64,000 bases of DNA, taken from the NCBI GenBank assembly GCA_013177855.1, contig JABLYA010000001.1, positions 605,231 to 669,230 on the forward strand. The letters are read 5' to 3'. The notes beneath the pieces were generated by a model, which had not been told where the DNA came from, did no database searches, and saw nothing but the letters and a program-made list of their open reading frames with translations. The DNA is from Ignavibacteria bacterium. Its GTDB lineage: Bacteria; Bacteroidota; Ignavibacteria; Ch128b. Shown here piece after piece: positions 17,857 to 26,616 of this stretch. Both the position numbers and the translations under genes were made by a program. Every line of letters begins with the position of its first letter. Position 1 is the stretch's first letter.

Positions 17857-18633
17857 TTACCTGAATTCTGTCATTCTCTCATCAATCTCGTTTCTTAATT
17901 CATTACCTTCTTCCTCAAATACATCTAACAAGTCATCATAAATTTTATCATTTGCAATAAAATTCCAGTAATCTTCACCAATCAATATTTCGTTATTATC
18001 AAGATCATAGAGGCCTTTAAGTGTCCATCTCTCATAAGGCTCTGGATGATATGGATTGTAAGGAATAGCTAACCTTGTAAAGGCCTTCGCTCTTCTATTC
18101 TGACTTAAGCGAAGAGCCGTCCACCTTAATAATTTGGTTTTCAAAATTTGAAATTCTTTCATGTTTGGTTTTGCACTTGTAATATCAAAATAATTTTCTT
18201 GGGACCCAATTTTTACAAATAAATCTACTGTTGAATCAGGATCTTCTCGTTCTTCGCCTCTTTTAATTTTATTCCTAATTAAATTTATTTCGCGTTCTTT
18301 ATTAGGTGATAATTTACCTTTCCGCAAATCAAACACAATTTTTTGAATTAATTTTTCTGTATCTCGATCGACTTCACCCTTTAATTTATATTGTCTTTCA
18401 GCTTCAAATCCTGCATCCCTTGCAATAATTACAGATACTTGTTCCCAGATTGAAATTCCAAAAGTTGTATTCATAGATTGAATAAATGAAAACATTGCAT
18501 ATCTATCTCTGCCCAATAATCTAAAATGAAAAGGCATATTAGAAGTTTCTGGATTATACTTATCTAATTTTTGCCTTATAACGTCTTTAAGCAGATCTTC
18601 TATTTTTAATTTGGCATTATTTGAGAGCGGCAT
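17857..18633 (-). CDS. Type II restriction endonuclease, TdeIII/MjaII-like
   Basis: 258 residues, paired with a DNA methyltransferase (1-2 nt gap). The central VDLFVKIGSQENYFDITSAKPNMKEF region (136-161) has the shape of a PD-(D/E)XK nuclease core: D137, then D150 and K155. I recognise it as resembling TdeIII/MjaII-type enzymes, which I recall as acting on GGNCC; this is memory, not a search. The canonical lysine two places after the second acidic residue is a threonine here (D-I-T), so the active-site lysine may be K155. It lies between the methylase and the sugar transporter, 23 nt before the latter. Confidence 0.65.
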   Translation of the reverse strand: MPLSNNAKLKIEDLLKDVIRQKLDKYNPETSNMPFHFRLLGRDRYAMFSFIQSMNTTFGISIWEQVSVIIARDAGFEAERQYKLKGEVDRDTEKLIQKIVFDLRKGKLSPNKEREINLIRNKIKRGEEREDPDSTVDLFVKIGSQENYFDITSAKPNMKEFQILKTKLLRWTALRLSQNRRAKAFTRLAIPYNPYHPEPYERWTLKGLYDLDNNEILIGEDYWNFIANDKIYDDLLDVFEEEGNELRNEIDERMTEFR

Positions 18634-18635
18634 TT

Positions 18636-19856
18636 CTATCCTTTTTCAAAATAAAATATCGATTCATAAAATTTATTTTCATCTCTTTCAGTCCTCATCA
18701 ATACTGGTCTGTGAAATACATCAATCAAATTGTAACCACAAAGTTCACCGATTCTGGGGAACAGATTAAATTTATCATTTGCAACAATGAAAATTTTCGC
18801 TCCTTTAACTAAATATCTATTAAAATTATTAAAAACTTCAACTATCCCATTTACATATTCAGCACGAGCTTTCTGACTTGTTCCTTTCATCGCAGAACCA
18901 ATTTCAAGCTCATCCTGTCTTTGAAAATCAAATAACTCATAGGCGTACCTGTGTTGTTCGTGATAATCAATCAAACCAACATAAGGTGGTGAAGTAAAGA
19001 CTCCATTAATTTGTATGTCATCATTAAGAGAAACATTACGTGCATCACCCTGAATTATTTGAATTGAAGCATTTGTTCTTATCTGGTCAAACTCTTTAAT
19101 TCTTTTTATTGTATCTAAACTATAGCGATTAATAAACTTATATGCTTCTTTAATTGGTTCACAATACCTTTTATGTTTAATACACCAATATCTTTCTCTT
19201 ATTGGCTTTTTGGGTCTCGCAAGATCGTAATGGGGTATCAAACGGGCTGATCGAGCTGAACGTGATAAAATAATTTTCAAAACATCCTGATATTTGTAAT
19301 CGTTAATTAACTCTTTGTAAAAAAGAATTTCTTGCAAAGCTCTTTCAGAAAACCATTCATTCAAATATTGACTATCTGTTTTTAATTTTCTTGTTTCACT
19401 TTCAAATAAGTTATTTACCCCAGAGTTTAAGTTTGAAGTAAATTTTTTTAATCTTCTCAAAGCATCTTTGATTTCAAATTCCAGCTCATCGATGTTATAT
19501 TTTTTTGTCTTTACACTCTGAATTAAAACATTGAACGGCGAGAGTTCAACTCCGATAGAATTAATTCCCAATACATTTGCTTCAATTAATGTGGTCCCAG
19601 AACCAGAAAAAGGATCTAAAATAATGTCCCCGGCTTTGAAAAATTTTTTTAAAAAAACTTCAACCAATTGAGGTATAAATTTGCCCAGATAAGGATGTAA
19701 ACGATGTACATGTTTTGTTCGCTCTTTTTCAGTAACACTTAGAAATGTTAAATCATTTCCAAGAATTTTTAAATTTTTTTCTGCATTTATATTCTTAGAA
19801 ATTTGATCAGCATCTAATCCATATTTTAATGCTGCTTGTCTATTATCTTCATGCAT
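18636..19856 (-). CDS. DNA methyltransferase of a type II restriction-modification pair
   Basis: 406 residues. The order is motif X-like HPYLGKFIPQLVEVF (54-68), the SAM site DPFSGSGTT (81-89), an insert of about 190 residues likely to recognise DNA, then the catalytic TSPPY (288-292). TSPPY enzymes methylate the exocyclic amine of cytosine (N4) or adenine (N6); SPPY is more often N4-cytosine. The motif order with the recognition region between I and IV is the alpha-type arrangement. A cysteine-rich CIKHKRYC inside the insert is also seen. It protects DNA from the adjacent nuclease. Its ATG follows the amylase stop by 1 nt. Confidence 0.85.
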   Translation of the reverse strand: MHEDNRQAALKYGLDADQISKNINAEKNLKILGNDLTFLSVTEKERTKHVHRLHPYLGKFIPQLVEVFLKKFFKAGDIILDPFSGSGTTLIEANVLGINSIGVELSPFNVLIQSVKTKKYNIDELEFEIKDALRRLKKFTSNLNSGVNNLFESETRKLKTDSQYLNEWFSERALQEILFYKELINDYKYQDVLKIILSRSARSARLIPHYDLARPKKPIRERYWCIKHKRYCEPIKEAYKFINRYSLDTIKRIKEFDQIRTNASIQIIQGDARNVSLNDDIQINGVFTSPPYVGLIDYHEQHRYAYELFDFQRQDELEIGSAMKGTSQKARAEYVNGIVEVFNNFNRYLVKGAKIFIVANDKFNLFPRIGELCGYNLIDVFHRPVLMRTERDENKFYESIFYFEKG

Positions 19857-19857
19857 T

Positions 19858-21924
19858 TTAATTAATCAATTTTATTACTACAGCTTCTTTGGGATACAAA
19901 GTCAAATTTTTGAATAAAATTCTGTTTTGATTCCGCTTTTCTCTCATAAACTCACTCAATGCAAAAATAACCATTCCATTTTTATTTTTTTGATTGAAAT
20001 TTTTGAAAGTTAAGTCTTCTATTGTCTTATCAGAATTATTAATTAAGATCATAATTTGATCTTTTTTATCATAACGAAGATAAGCTAAAACTTCTGGATA
20101 ATTTGTCTCGATAAATTTTATGCTCCGTTTCTTTGAATCATCAGGTTTAGAAAGAACTGTATTAGCTTTTCGAATTTTTATTAAGGCTTCATGAATATTT
20201 AGAATTTTGTTATCGATTAATTTTTCCCAATTCATATTTTGTCTAACATTCTCAGGTGGAGTTCTGCCAATCAAACCAATTTCATCACCATAATAAATCA
20301 TTGGTGTTCCAGGTAAAGTAAAAAGTAGAACTAATGCCTGAAAAAATTTTAATGTATCCTGATCAAAAAGTGATAATGCCCGATGATTATCGTGATTGCT
20401 CAAAAATCTTAGCATCTGAAAATTAGGCGGATAAATCTCTCGTTCTTGAAGCAAGGTTCGTTCTAATGATTTCAAATCACTTCCATCAAAAAATCTCTGA
20501 ATTGAATAATAAACAGGATAGTCGAAAAGCATATCAAATTCATCTTCAAAAAATGGAATTAAGTAATTTGCTCCATCCCAAACTTCACCTAAAATCAAAA
20601 AATCTGGACGAATCTTTTTTAATTCTTTTCTTAATCTATTCCAGAATTGGTGAGGTATTTCTTTAGCTGCATCACATCGAATTCCGTCAATTCCATCTTC
20701 AAAATTTCCATCACCATCTGGATCCATCCAATACTTTACAAAATTTATGAAGTAATCCTGTACCTCAAGATTTTCAAAATTAAACTTAGGCATATCTTTT
20801 TCGATGCCGAAATGTTTCCAATCAGAATTCAAAGAATCAACAAACTGAAACCAATCCGAATATTTTGAGGAAGGATTGTTTTTTGCTTCACGGAAATAAA
20901 CAAAAGATGTATCGCAATGATTGATCACAATATCTTTAATGACTTTAATTTTTCGCTTTTTGCATTCTTTCAAAAAGTTAAGATAATCAGTCATAGTTCC
21001 ATAATCTTTTTCAATCGAGAAGTAATCAATAACATTGTAACCATGATCTTTTGAACTTTCATTAAAAGGCATAAGCCATAATGCATCAACTCCAAGTTCT
21101 TTCAGGTAGTCAAGTTTACTCGTTAGTCCATTAAAATCTCCAATTCCATCACCATTCGAGTCTGCAAACTTTCTAACAAAGATTTCATACATAATTGCAG
21201 AATTGTAAAACTCTGGAGTTTTAATTTTTGCTTTGTATCGATCAACAAAGAATTTAGTTAAATAACCATTGTTGCGATTTCCTTTTTCGTCAGCAAATTC
21301 AATTAATATTTTATGTTCGCCTTCAGAAAGATTTTTTGGCAGATTAATTTTTAGAACTTGAGAATATTCATCAAATGAAAATTTAATTGGTTTATCATCA
21401 AGAAAAACTTTTATTGACGATTTTACTATCCTGCCCTCTCGACTCATCAATCTGCATGTAAAAGCTGTGATTTTGGTAATTCTCTTTCCAAACGGTGGAT
21501 TCACATCAATAACAAATGGTGAATTATAATCTAACGGAATTAATATTCCATTTCGCCATTCGTCCTCAGTTACATCAGGTGCATTTGGATCTGTTATCCA
21601 GATTGAGTCATTGATTACAAATTTGTAATGGTATTCAATTCCAGGTTTTAATTTGATATCAACAAACCAGATTCCGTTCAAAGAGTCATAACTCATTAAA
21701 TATTGATTTTTCTGCCATTGATTGAATGAACCTGCAACTGAAATGGAATTAATTTTTATCTCTGATAATTTTTTGATTTCAGATACTTTAGAATGAATAA
21801 TTTGCGAAGGCGAAAAAGAAAATCTTATTCCATTTTCAACTGGATGTGGACTCAGGATAAGATTTTGTGAAAAACTTAAACGAATTAAAATTATGGATAA
21901 AAAGAATAAGTATCTAAGCTTCAT
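19858..21924 (-). CDS. Secreted alpha-amylase family protein (GH13)
   Basis: 688 residues with a signal peptide (1-20, ending SFSQ). An N-terminal early-set domain of the CBM48 kind (VAGSFNQWQKN, YHYKFVINDSIWITDP) and a second beta domain precede the TIM barrel (about 240-600). The four GH13 regions are visible: DIVINHCD, GIRCDAAKE with the nucleophile near residue 418, GEVWDG with the acid/base near 446, and SNHDN near 509. It should cut alpha-1,4-glucans outside the cytoplasm. It begins the run that ends in the sugar ABC importer, with the restriction pair in between. Confidence 0.92.
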   Translation of the reverse strand: MKLRYLFFLSIILIRLSFSQNLILSPHPVENGIRFSFSPSQIIHSKVSEIKKLSEIKINSISVAGSFNQWQKNQYLMSYDSLNGIWFVDIKLKPGIEYHYKFVINDSIWITDPNAPDVTEDEWRNGILIPLDYNSPFVIDVNPPFGKRITKITAFTCRLMSREGRIVKSSIKVFLDDKPIKFSFDEYSQVLKINLPKNLSEGEHKILIEFADEKGNRNNGYLTKFFVDRYKAKIKTPEFYNSAIMYEIFVRKFADSNGDGIGDFNGLTSKLDYLKELGVDALWLMPFNESSKDHGYNVIDYFSIEKDYGTMTDYLNFLKECKKRKIKVIKDIVINHCDTSFVYFREAKNNPSSKYSDWFQFVDSLNSDWKHFGIEKDMPKFNFENLEVQDYFINFVKYWMDPDGDGNFEDGIDGIRCDAAKEIPHQFWNRLRKELKKIRPDFLILGEVWDGANYLIPFFEDEFDMLFDYPVYYSIQRFFDGSDLKSLERTLLQEREIYPPNFQMLRFLSNHDNHRALSLFDQDTLKFFQALVLLFTLPGTPMIYYGDEIGLIGRTPPENVRQNMNWEKLIDNKILNIHEALIKIRKANTVLSKPDDSKKRSIKFIETNYPEVLAYLRYDKKDQIMILINNSDKTIEDLTFKNFNQKNKNGMVIFALSEFMREKRNQNRILFKNLTLYPKEAVVIKLIN

Positions 21925-22018
21925 TGTTCTTTATGTTTTTGTAAATATAACAATCGATTTGTTTGTAAGGCATGCATAAAAATAATTTCAAAATTTTGAA
22001 TGGTAAATTAATCGAAGG

Positions 22019-22026
22019 AAACGTTT
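22019..22026. promoter_or_regulatory. Possible LacI-family operator
   Basis: The 8-bp palindrome AAACGTTT, within ggAAACGTTTtaa, lies about 95 nt before the amylase start. LacI-family sugar regulators bind palindromes centred on CG with this type of flank. No regulator gene is in the window, and the site is short. Confidence 0.3.
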
Positions 22027-22061
22027 TAAATTACTCAGACCTAAAAAACTAAAATAAAAAT

Positions 22062-22088
22062 ATGTCGGGCTCTTTAATAGCCCGACAT
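22062..22088 (-). terminator. Intrinsic terminator of the LKR-SDH operon
   Basis: 9-bp stem ATGTCGGGC / GCCCGACAT with a 9-base loop, followed on the minus strand by ATTTTTATTTTAG. It lies 10 nt past the saccharopine dehydrogenase stop and before the amylase operon. Confidence 0.88.
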
Positions 22089-22097
22089 TAAATTAAC

Positions 22098-23423
22098 TCA
22101 ACTTATCTTTTCTCGTTTTTCAACCATCTTGATATTTAATTTTTCAAGTTCAGCAAGGACTGGTTCGTAAATATCTTTTGTGTTTGGAATTCTTACACCA
22201 ATCTCATTTATCTGACCATTTGCAATCATTTTAACTGCAATTGCCATTGGAAGACTTACCGTTCTTGCCATTGATGTGTCGCCGTATGGAATTCCAAAAT
22301 CAATTAGAGTTGATGTGATTTTATCCATTGAGCCGTCTTTATTTTCTACAATGAATGTGTGTTTAAGTAAAAGCATATCAACTTCGCCAGGTTTATATAC
22401 AAGTTTTTCCTGCAAACGATTGCTTAACATATCGAGCAAATTATCTGCATTTGAAACAACTTCATCACTGAAAAGACCAAGCCACTCAAAGCGATAAATT
22501 ACATCATCAATCTTTTCGATCTTAACTTTTTCTTTGATAGCTTCCTTCAAATTGCTTTCAGGACTTACTCCAAGAACTTTTGCTGTAATGTTTCTGTAAG
22601 TATTTCCATTGACAAAATCTCTCGTAGTTTCATCAATGAAACCGAGTTGATTTAGAACATAAAAAGTATCGCACCAGCCAAGATTACGATATGTTCCTCT
22701 TTTAACTGTCAGTGCATCTTTCAAACCATACAAATCTTTGTAAGGAACAGAATCACGGTTTGGATAAACTTCAAATTTCCCAAGACCTTCAATTTCTTCT
22801 ACAACATAATTTCTAAATAAATCTTTTCCATCAATTTCAACTATTTTACCATTCTCCAAAAACCTTGCAGGATTTCGAGAAGCCAATACAACACCTCTCG
22901 GGCTCCAGCTGAACTTATATCCAAATGGATTGTCATTATGCTGCGGTGCTGGTAGTCCACCACAATAAGAATAAAAATGCAAAACTTTTCCACCTTCGTT
23001 TTCGACTTCGTTAATAATTTTCATTGCAGACATATGATCAATTCCAGGATCAACTCCAATTTCATTCAAGAACAATAAACCTTTCTCTCTAACTTTAGAA
23101 TCAAGTTCTCTCATTGCTGGGCTGACATAAGAAGTTGTAACCATATGTTTACCGAATTCAACACAAAGCTCAGCAACTTTTATGTGATGAATCCAGGGAA
23201 GTAAACTAATTATTATATCGTTCTCTTTTATCAATTGAGCAAGCGCATCATGATCTTCAACGTTTACCTGTCTGGCTTTACCATTTGGGAATCCTTTTAC
23301 TAATTCCTCCGCTTTGCTAACTGTGCGGGAAGCAACTGTCACCTCGAGTTCAGGTTGATTCAATAAATAATGAACTCCAGGACGACTGACTAATCCAGCG
23401 CCAAGAACTAAAATTTTTTTCAT
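22098..23423 (-). CDS. Saccharopine dehydrogenase (glutamate-forming type)
   Basis: 441 residues. An N-terminal Rossmann motif GAGLVSRPGVHYLL, then the saccharopine dehydrogenase C-terminal domain with NEIGVDPGIDHMSAMKII and SYCGGLPAPQHNDNPFGYKFSWSPRG, matching the SDH half of the animal/plant bifunctional enzyme AASS. It oxidises saccharopine to glutamate and aminoadipate semialdehyde. Its start overlaps the stop of the LKR gene by 4 nt (ATGA), so the two enzymes are made together. A reverse, biosynthetic role is less likely because the partner is of the LKR type. Confidence 0.88.
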   Translation of the reverse strand: MKKILVLGAGLVSRPGVHYLLNQPELEVTVASRTVSKAEELVKGFPNGKARQVNVEDHDALAQLIKENDIIISLLPWIHHIKVAELCVEFGKHMVTTSYVSPAMRELDSKVREKGLLFLNEIGVDPGIDHMSAMKIINEVENEGGKVLHFYSYCGGLPAPQHNDNPFGYKFSWSPRGVVLASRNPARFLENGKIVEIDGKDLFRNYVVEEIEGLGKFEVYPNRDSVPYKDLYGLKDALTVKRGTYRNLGWCDTFYVLNQLGFIDETTRDFVNGNTYRNITAKVLGVSPESNLKEAIKEKVKIEKIDDVIYRFEWLGLFSDEVVSNADNLLDMLSNRLQEKLVYKPGEVDMLLLKHTFIVENKDGSMDKITSTLIDFGIPYGDTSMARTVSLPMAIAVKMIANGQINEIGVRIPNTKDIYEPVLAELEKLNIKMVEKREKIS

Positions 23424-24727
23424 TGTCTTTCTCCCTTTAAATATTTTTCGATGTATTTGTATTCTTCAGTTAATTTACCTTTATGAAGGATAATTGCTTT
23501 TTTAATCGGATAAGGAAGATTTAATTCAGAAAAATCTTTATCAAAATGATTTTTTAAAATCTGCGGGATAAAGTTTTTTAAAACTTTCGAAAATTCCGAT
23601 GAAGCTTCTCGCGAGAATTCACAGGGCAAATTGTCTACTGCCATCACAACTATTCCATCTTTTTGAACATCATCATAAAATTTATTTTCAAATGGATTAA
23701 AAGTAAAACAAGGATTATCAGGTTGAGTAGCCTTGTAAGTAATCTCAATTGCTCCTTCGATATCGCAACTTATATCTCCAATTACTAACAATGATTTGCT
23801 GATTTCAGGATTTGCGAGCAGAAACTTTTTGGTAACCAGTCTTGGATATTTTTCTGTCCAGAAAATGCAATTAAGAAGTACTCTTAAGTTTGGTAAATAT
23901 TTTTCAAAATCGGACTGATAATTTTCGGGGTTGGTAAAAAATTCTTGAAGATTGAATTCACCTTCTCTTCTTCTTACTGTATCTTTTTCCTTAAAAACAA
24001 TTTTGATTAAATGATGCTTTTCGTTTCTTAGGGATTCATAATTTTCAAGAAGAGCCTCAGGAGTAATCTCTTTATGTGGTAAGATATCAAAAAATTCTTG
24101 AGCACCTTTTGATACATTACCATATCCTGCAAAACCTACAGTTAAAGGCAAAACTTCATCTGGTAAACCTTTTTCGGAAATTTCTTCACCAATTCTTTTC
24201 AGAGCATCTTTCGCTTCTTCAACACTTGAATACTCATAAGGCTGTTTTAATTTATTGAAGGGATTATTAATTCCCATCAAATCTAACTTCTTACCTAATG
24301 CATAAAATGTTTCAACAAGTCCAGCATAGCCTGCATATTTACCAAAGAAAATCAATCTTCTGCCCTGTTCATCAACAATTCTTTCATAATCAATCAAATT
24401 GCATTTCAAATCCATTAGTTTCTGAAGCATAGGCATATTATGCTTCTGGCCTTTAATTACATGTGCAAAAAACACATAAGTTTTTTCTGGAAGAATTTTC
24501 TCTGGCGGAATTTCTTTTACTCCGAAAATTAATTCAGCATTTGAAAGATCCTCCGAAATCTCTGCTCCAGCCTGGAGATATTCCTCGTCTTTAAATATTC
24601 TAATTTCCGACGGTTGTACTAAAATTTTTATACCAAGATTTTCGATTAATTCTTTTACATCCGATGGGATAAGGGGTGTTCTTCGTTCCCAAATACTTTT
24701 ATCTTCACGGCGGATTCCAATAATCAT
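23420..24727 (-). CDS. Lysine-ketoglutarate reductase (LKR)
   Basis: 435 residues. The opening IGIRREDKSIWERRTPLIPSDV and the later FFGKYAGYAGLVETFYALGKKL and TVGFAGYGNVSKGAQEFFDILP are typical of the LKR half of AASS, related to alanine dehydrogenase. It condenses lysine with 2-oxoglutarate to saccharopine. It has a strong ribosome-binding site (GGAGTAAAGTATG). The 247-nt gap upstream contains a small hairpin (AGGCA/TGCCT) with a pyrimidine-rich stretch on the minus strand; I do not recognise it as a known riboswitch. Confidence 0.85.
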   Translation of the reverse strand: MIIGIRREDKSIWERRTPLIPSDVKELIENLGIKILVQPSEIRIFKDEEYLQAGAEISEDLSNAELIFGVKEIPPEKILPEKTYVFFAHVIKGQKHNMPMLQKLMDLKCNLIDYERIVDEQGRRLIFFGKYAGYAGLVETFYALGKKLDLMGINNPFNKLKQPYEYSSVEEAKDALKRIGEEISEKGLPDEVLPLTVGFAGYGNVSKGAQEFFDILPHKEITPEALLENYESLRNEKHHLIKIVFKEKDTVRRREGEFNLQEFFTNPENYQSDFEKYLPNLRVLLNCIFWTEKYPRLVTKKFLLANPEISKSLLVIGDISCDIEGAIEITYKATQPDNPCFTFNPFENKFYDDVQKDGIVVMAVDNLPCEFSREASSEFSKVLKNFIPQILKNHFDKDFSELNLPYPIKKAIILHKGKLTEEYKYIEKYLKGERQ

Positions 24728-24974
24728 ACTTTACTCCTTTTTTGGTTCAAAAATTAAATGCGAGAGTAGAGTAAAGAGTTTTATTTAAAAGACATTTTCG
24801 TAGCGGGAAGGCAGATAATTCCGATGCCTGAAATGAAATTTAAGAGGTATTGATCTCGATTTATTTATCTGAAAAAACTCTCTCATCAATTGCAACTTAT
24901 GAAGGATTAGAAATTTTATCAATCACTAAACATAAGTTTTAATATCAGCAATTAATTGAAAATAATATGAGCTT

Positions 24975-25589
24975 TTATTTTTTGCTCAAGATCATTTCTG
25001 GATGTTCTCGATTCTCATAAACATCTTTACCTTTTCCATGACATTCAGAACAATTTACTTCCATCCAATCTCGCCCAATATCGACAGGATGTTTGTATTC
25101 TAAGCCCTGAAGTGATAATCTTACAGGTTCATTTTCAAAACTTTGAGAAAGTATTGTGTGACAGGTATTACAATCTTTAGTTAAAACCTTTCCTTCGTTG
25201 CTGATATGCTTTCCATCGTGACAGCGGAAGCAACCTAAATAATACATATGACCAATATTATCAAAATGATTTTTCCAGCTCACTTTCATTTCAGGAAAGT
25301 AATTTCTTGAATAGATCTTCTGGATTTGATCTATTGCCTGTTGAATGTCTGACTTCATTGTCTTATAAACTTGCGGGTAATTCAAAGAATAAAATTCATC
25401 AATAATCTGGTAGATACTATCGAGAGCTATTTGCTTTGTTGTATAATCTTGTTCAAGTGCCTCTAAAGCTATACTTTTAATGTAGGGAAGTTTTCTATTT
25501 ATCATTCCCTGAGAAATTAAATGATTTATTGATCTTGCAGGAGGATGATAAATATGAGTTGGTCGGTTATGACAATCAATGCAATCCAT
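24975..25589 (-). CDS. C-terminal part of a NapC/NirT-like multihaem cytochrome (split by frameshift)
   Basis: 204 residues beginning MDCIDCHNRPTH, with four haem c motifs: CIDCH, CFRCH, CNTCH and CSECH. It has no signal peptide or membrane helix of its own, so it cannot mature as a cytochrome alone. The start overlaps the end of the upstream NapC-like frame by 14 nt. Removing one A from the A7 tract just upstream joins the two frames as ...LKKAISRRMDCIDCH..., which matches the continuous proteins of this family I know. Treat as the second half of one gene of about 515 residues. Confidence 0.8.
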   Translation of the reverse strand: MDCIDCHNRPTHIYHPPARSINHLISQGMINRKLPYIKSIALEALEQDYTTKQIALDSIYQIIDEFYSLNYPQVYKTMKSDIQQAIDQIQKIYSRNYFPEMKVSWKNHFDNIGHMYYLGCFRCHDGKHISNEGKVLTKDCNTCHTILSQSFENEPVRLSLQGLEYKHPVDIGRDWMEVNCSECHGKGKDVYENREHPEMILSKK

Positions 25590-26520
25590 TCTCCTGGAAA
25601 TTGCTTTTTTTCAGATCGTCATTTGAAAATTTTATTTCAGTGCTTTTGTAAGTTGTCTTTGTTCCATCAAGTCGTTCAACTTCAATATAAGGTATAATTT
25701 GTCTTTCTTTATCAAGTGCGTAATAAGTAATCTTATTTTTAATATTCATATGCCAGTGAATTCCGGAAGTAGGACCAGCTTCTTCATTTCCTCCTCCGAT
25801 TTTCATTAATAAATATAAATTCCATTTTGTATTTTTTTCGTCACTTTCATAGTAATCATTAACAATTTGTTTTTCACTATAAAAGTGTTTGGGCCAATGA
25901 CATTGTTCACAGGTCTCCTGAGCTGGTCTTAGATTCTCAATTGGAGTTGGAATTGGTCTTGGATACTTATTAAAAATTGTTGCATACACCTGATACGCAC
26001 CTGAAAGTTTTGATCTTACAAACCATCCTGCACCTGGTCCTATGTGACATTTAACACAACCAACCCTTGAATGTGGAGATACTTTGTAAGCTGTATATTC
26101 TGGAGACATAACGCTGTGACAGAGCTCACCACAAAACGCATCTGAATCTGTATATTCATAAGCTTTATAACTACCAAATGCACTGAATAGCAAAAGTAAA
26201 ATTCCAGCACTCGAGAAGAAAACAACAGCTTTTCTTTGGTGTGGATCATTCAAATTAATAACTGGGAATTCAAATTCTTTAGAGATTCCAGCCTTGATCC
26301 TTCGATTTTCTCTTAAAGCCCCAATGAAAAATATCGCTATTCCTATTAATAAGAACGCTGGCAAAATTACAAAAGCAATAATGCCCATATAAGGTTTTTG
26401 TTCTTTAGCTAGTAGTTCCAATAACATTAAAAATAAAATTAAACCAAAACTAACAACTGCCAGAGAACCGCCGAACAGAGAAACGGGATTATAAAAAACT
26501 TTTGGTAAAATTTTTTTCAT
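25576..26520 (-). CDS. NapC/NirT-like membrane multihaem cytochrome, N-terminal part
   Basis: 314 residues: about three hydrophobic helices in the first 120 residues, then haem sites CGELCH (a CX3CH), CVKCH and CEQCH with the family segments SPHSRVGCVKCHIGPGAGWF and PRPIPTPIENLRPAQETCEQCHWP. Such proteins take electrons from membrane quinol and pass them to periplasmic acceptors. The frame ends 13 codons after an A7 tract, and the remaining four haems lie in another frame downstream. With those, the protein would have seven haems. Located after the 13-haem b/c cytochrome, from which a terminator separates it. Confidence 0.82.
   Translation of the reverse strand: MKKILPKVFYNPVSLFGGSLAVVSFGLILFLMLLELLAKEQKPYMGIIAFVILPAFLLIGIAIFFIGALRENRRIKAGISKEFEFPVINLNDPHQRKAVVFFSSAGILLLLFSAFGSYKAYEYTDSDAFCGELCHSVMSPEYTAYKVSPHSRVGCVKCHIGPGAGWFVRSKLSGAYQVYATIFNKYPRPIPTPIENLRPAQETCEQCHWPKHFYSEKQIVNDYYESDEKNTKWNLYLLMKIGGGNEEAGPTSGIHWHMNIKNKITYYALDKERQIIPYIEVERLDGTKTTYKSTEIKFSNDDLKKSNFQENGLH
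25605..25611 (-). other. A7 homopolymer where the cytochrome reading frame breaks
   Basis: On the minus strand CTG AAA AAA AGC continues in the N-terminal frame to a stop 13 codons later. With six A's instead of seven the frame would run CTG AAA AAA GCA ATT TCC AGG AGA ATG GAT into the haem-rich C-terminal frame. Sequencing error, real mutation or slippage are all possible. Confidence 0.8.
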
Positions 26521-26573
26521 AACTCTACCTTTATTTAGTATTAATACTTTACTGGCATTAAATATCTTTCAAT

Positions 26574-26604
26574 AAAAATGGGGAATGATATTAAACCATT
26601 CCCC
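26574..26604 (-). terminator. Intrinsic terminator after the b/c cytochrome gene
   Basis: 8-bp stem GGGGAATG / CATTCCCC (26580-26587 and 26597-26604), followed on the minus strand by ATTTTTATTG. It lies 13 nt past the stop of the 13-haem gene and before the NapC-like gene. Confidence 0.85.
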
Positions 26605-26616
26605 GAATTTTTTTTC

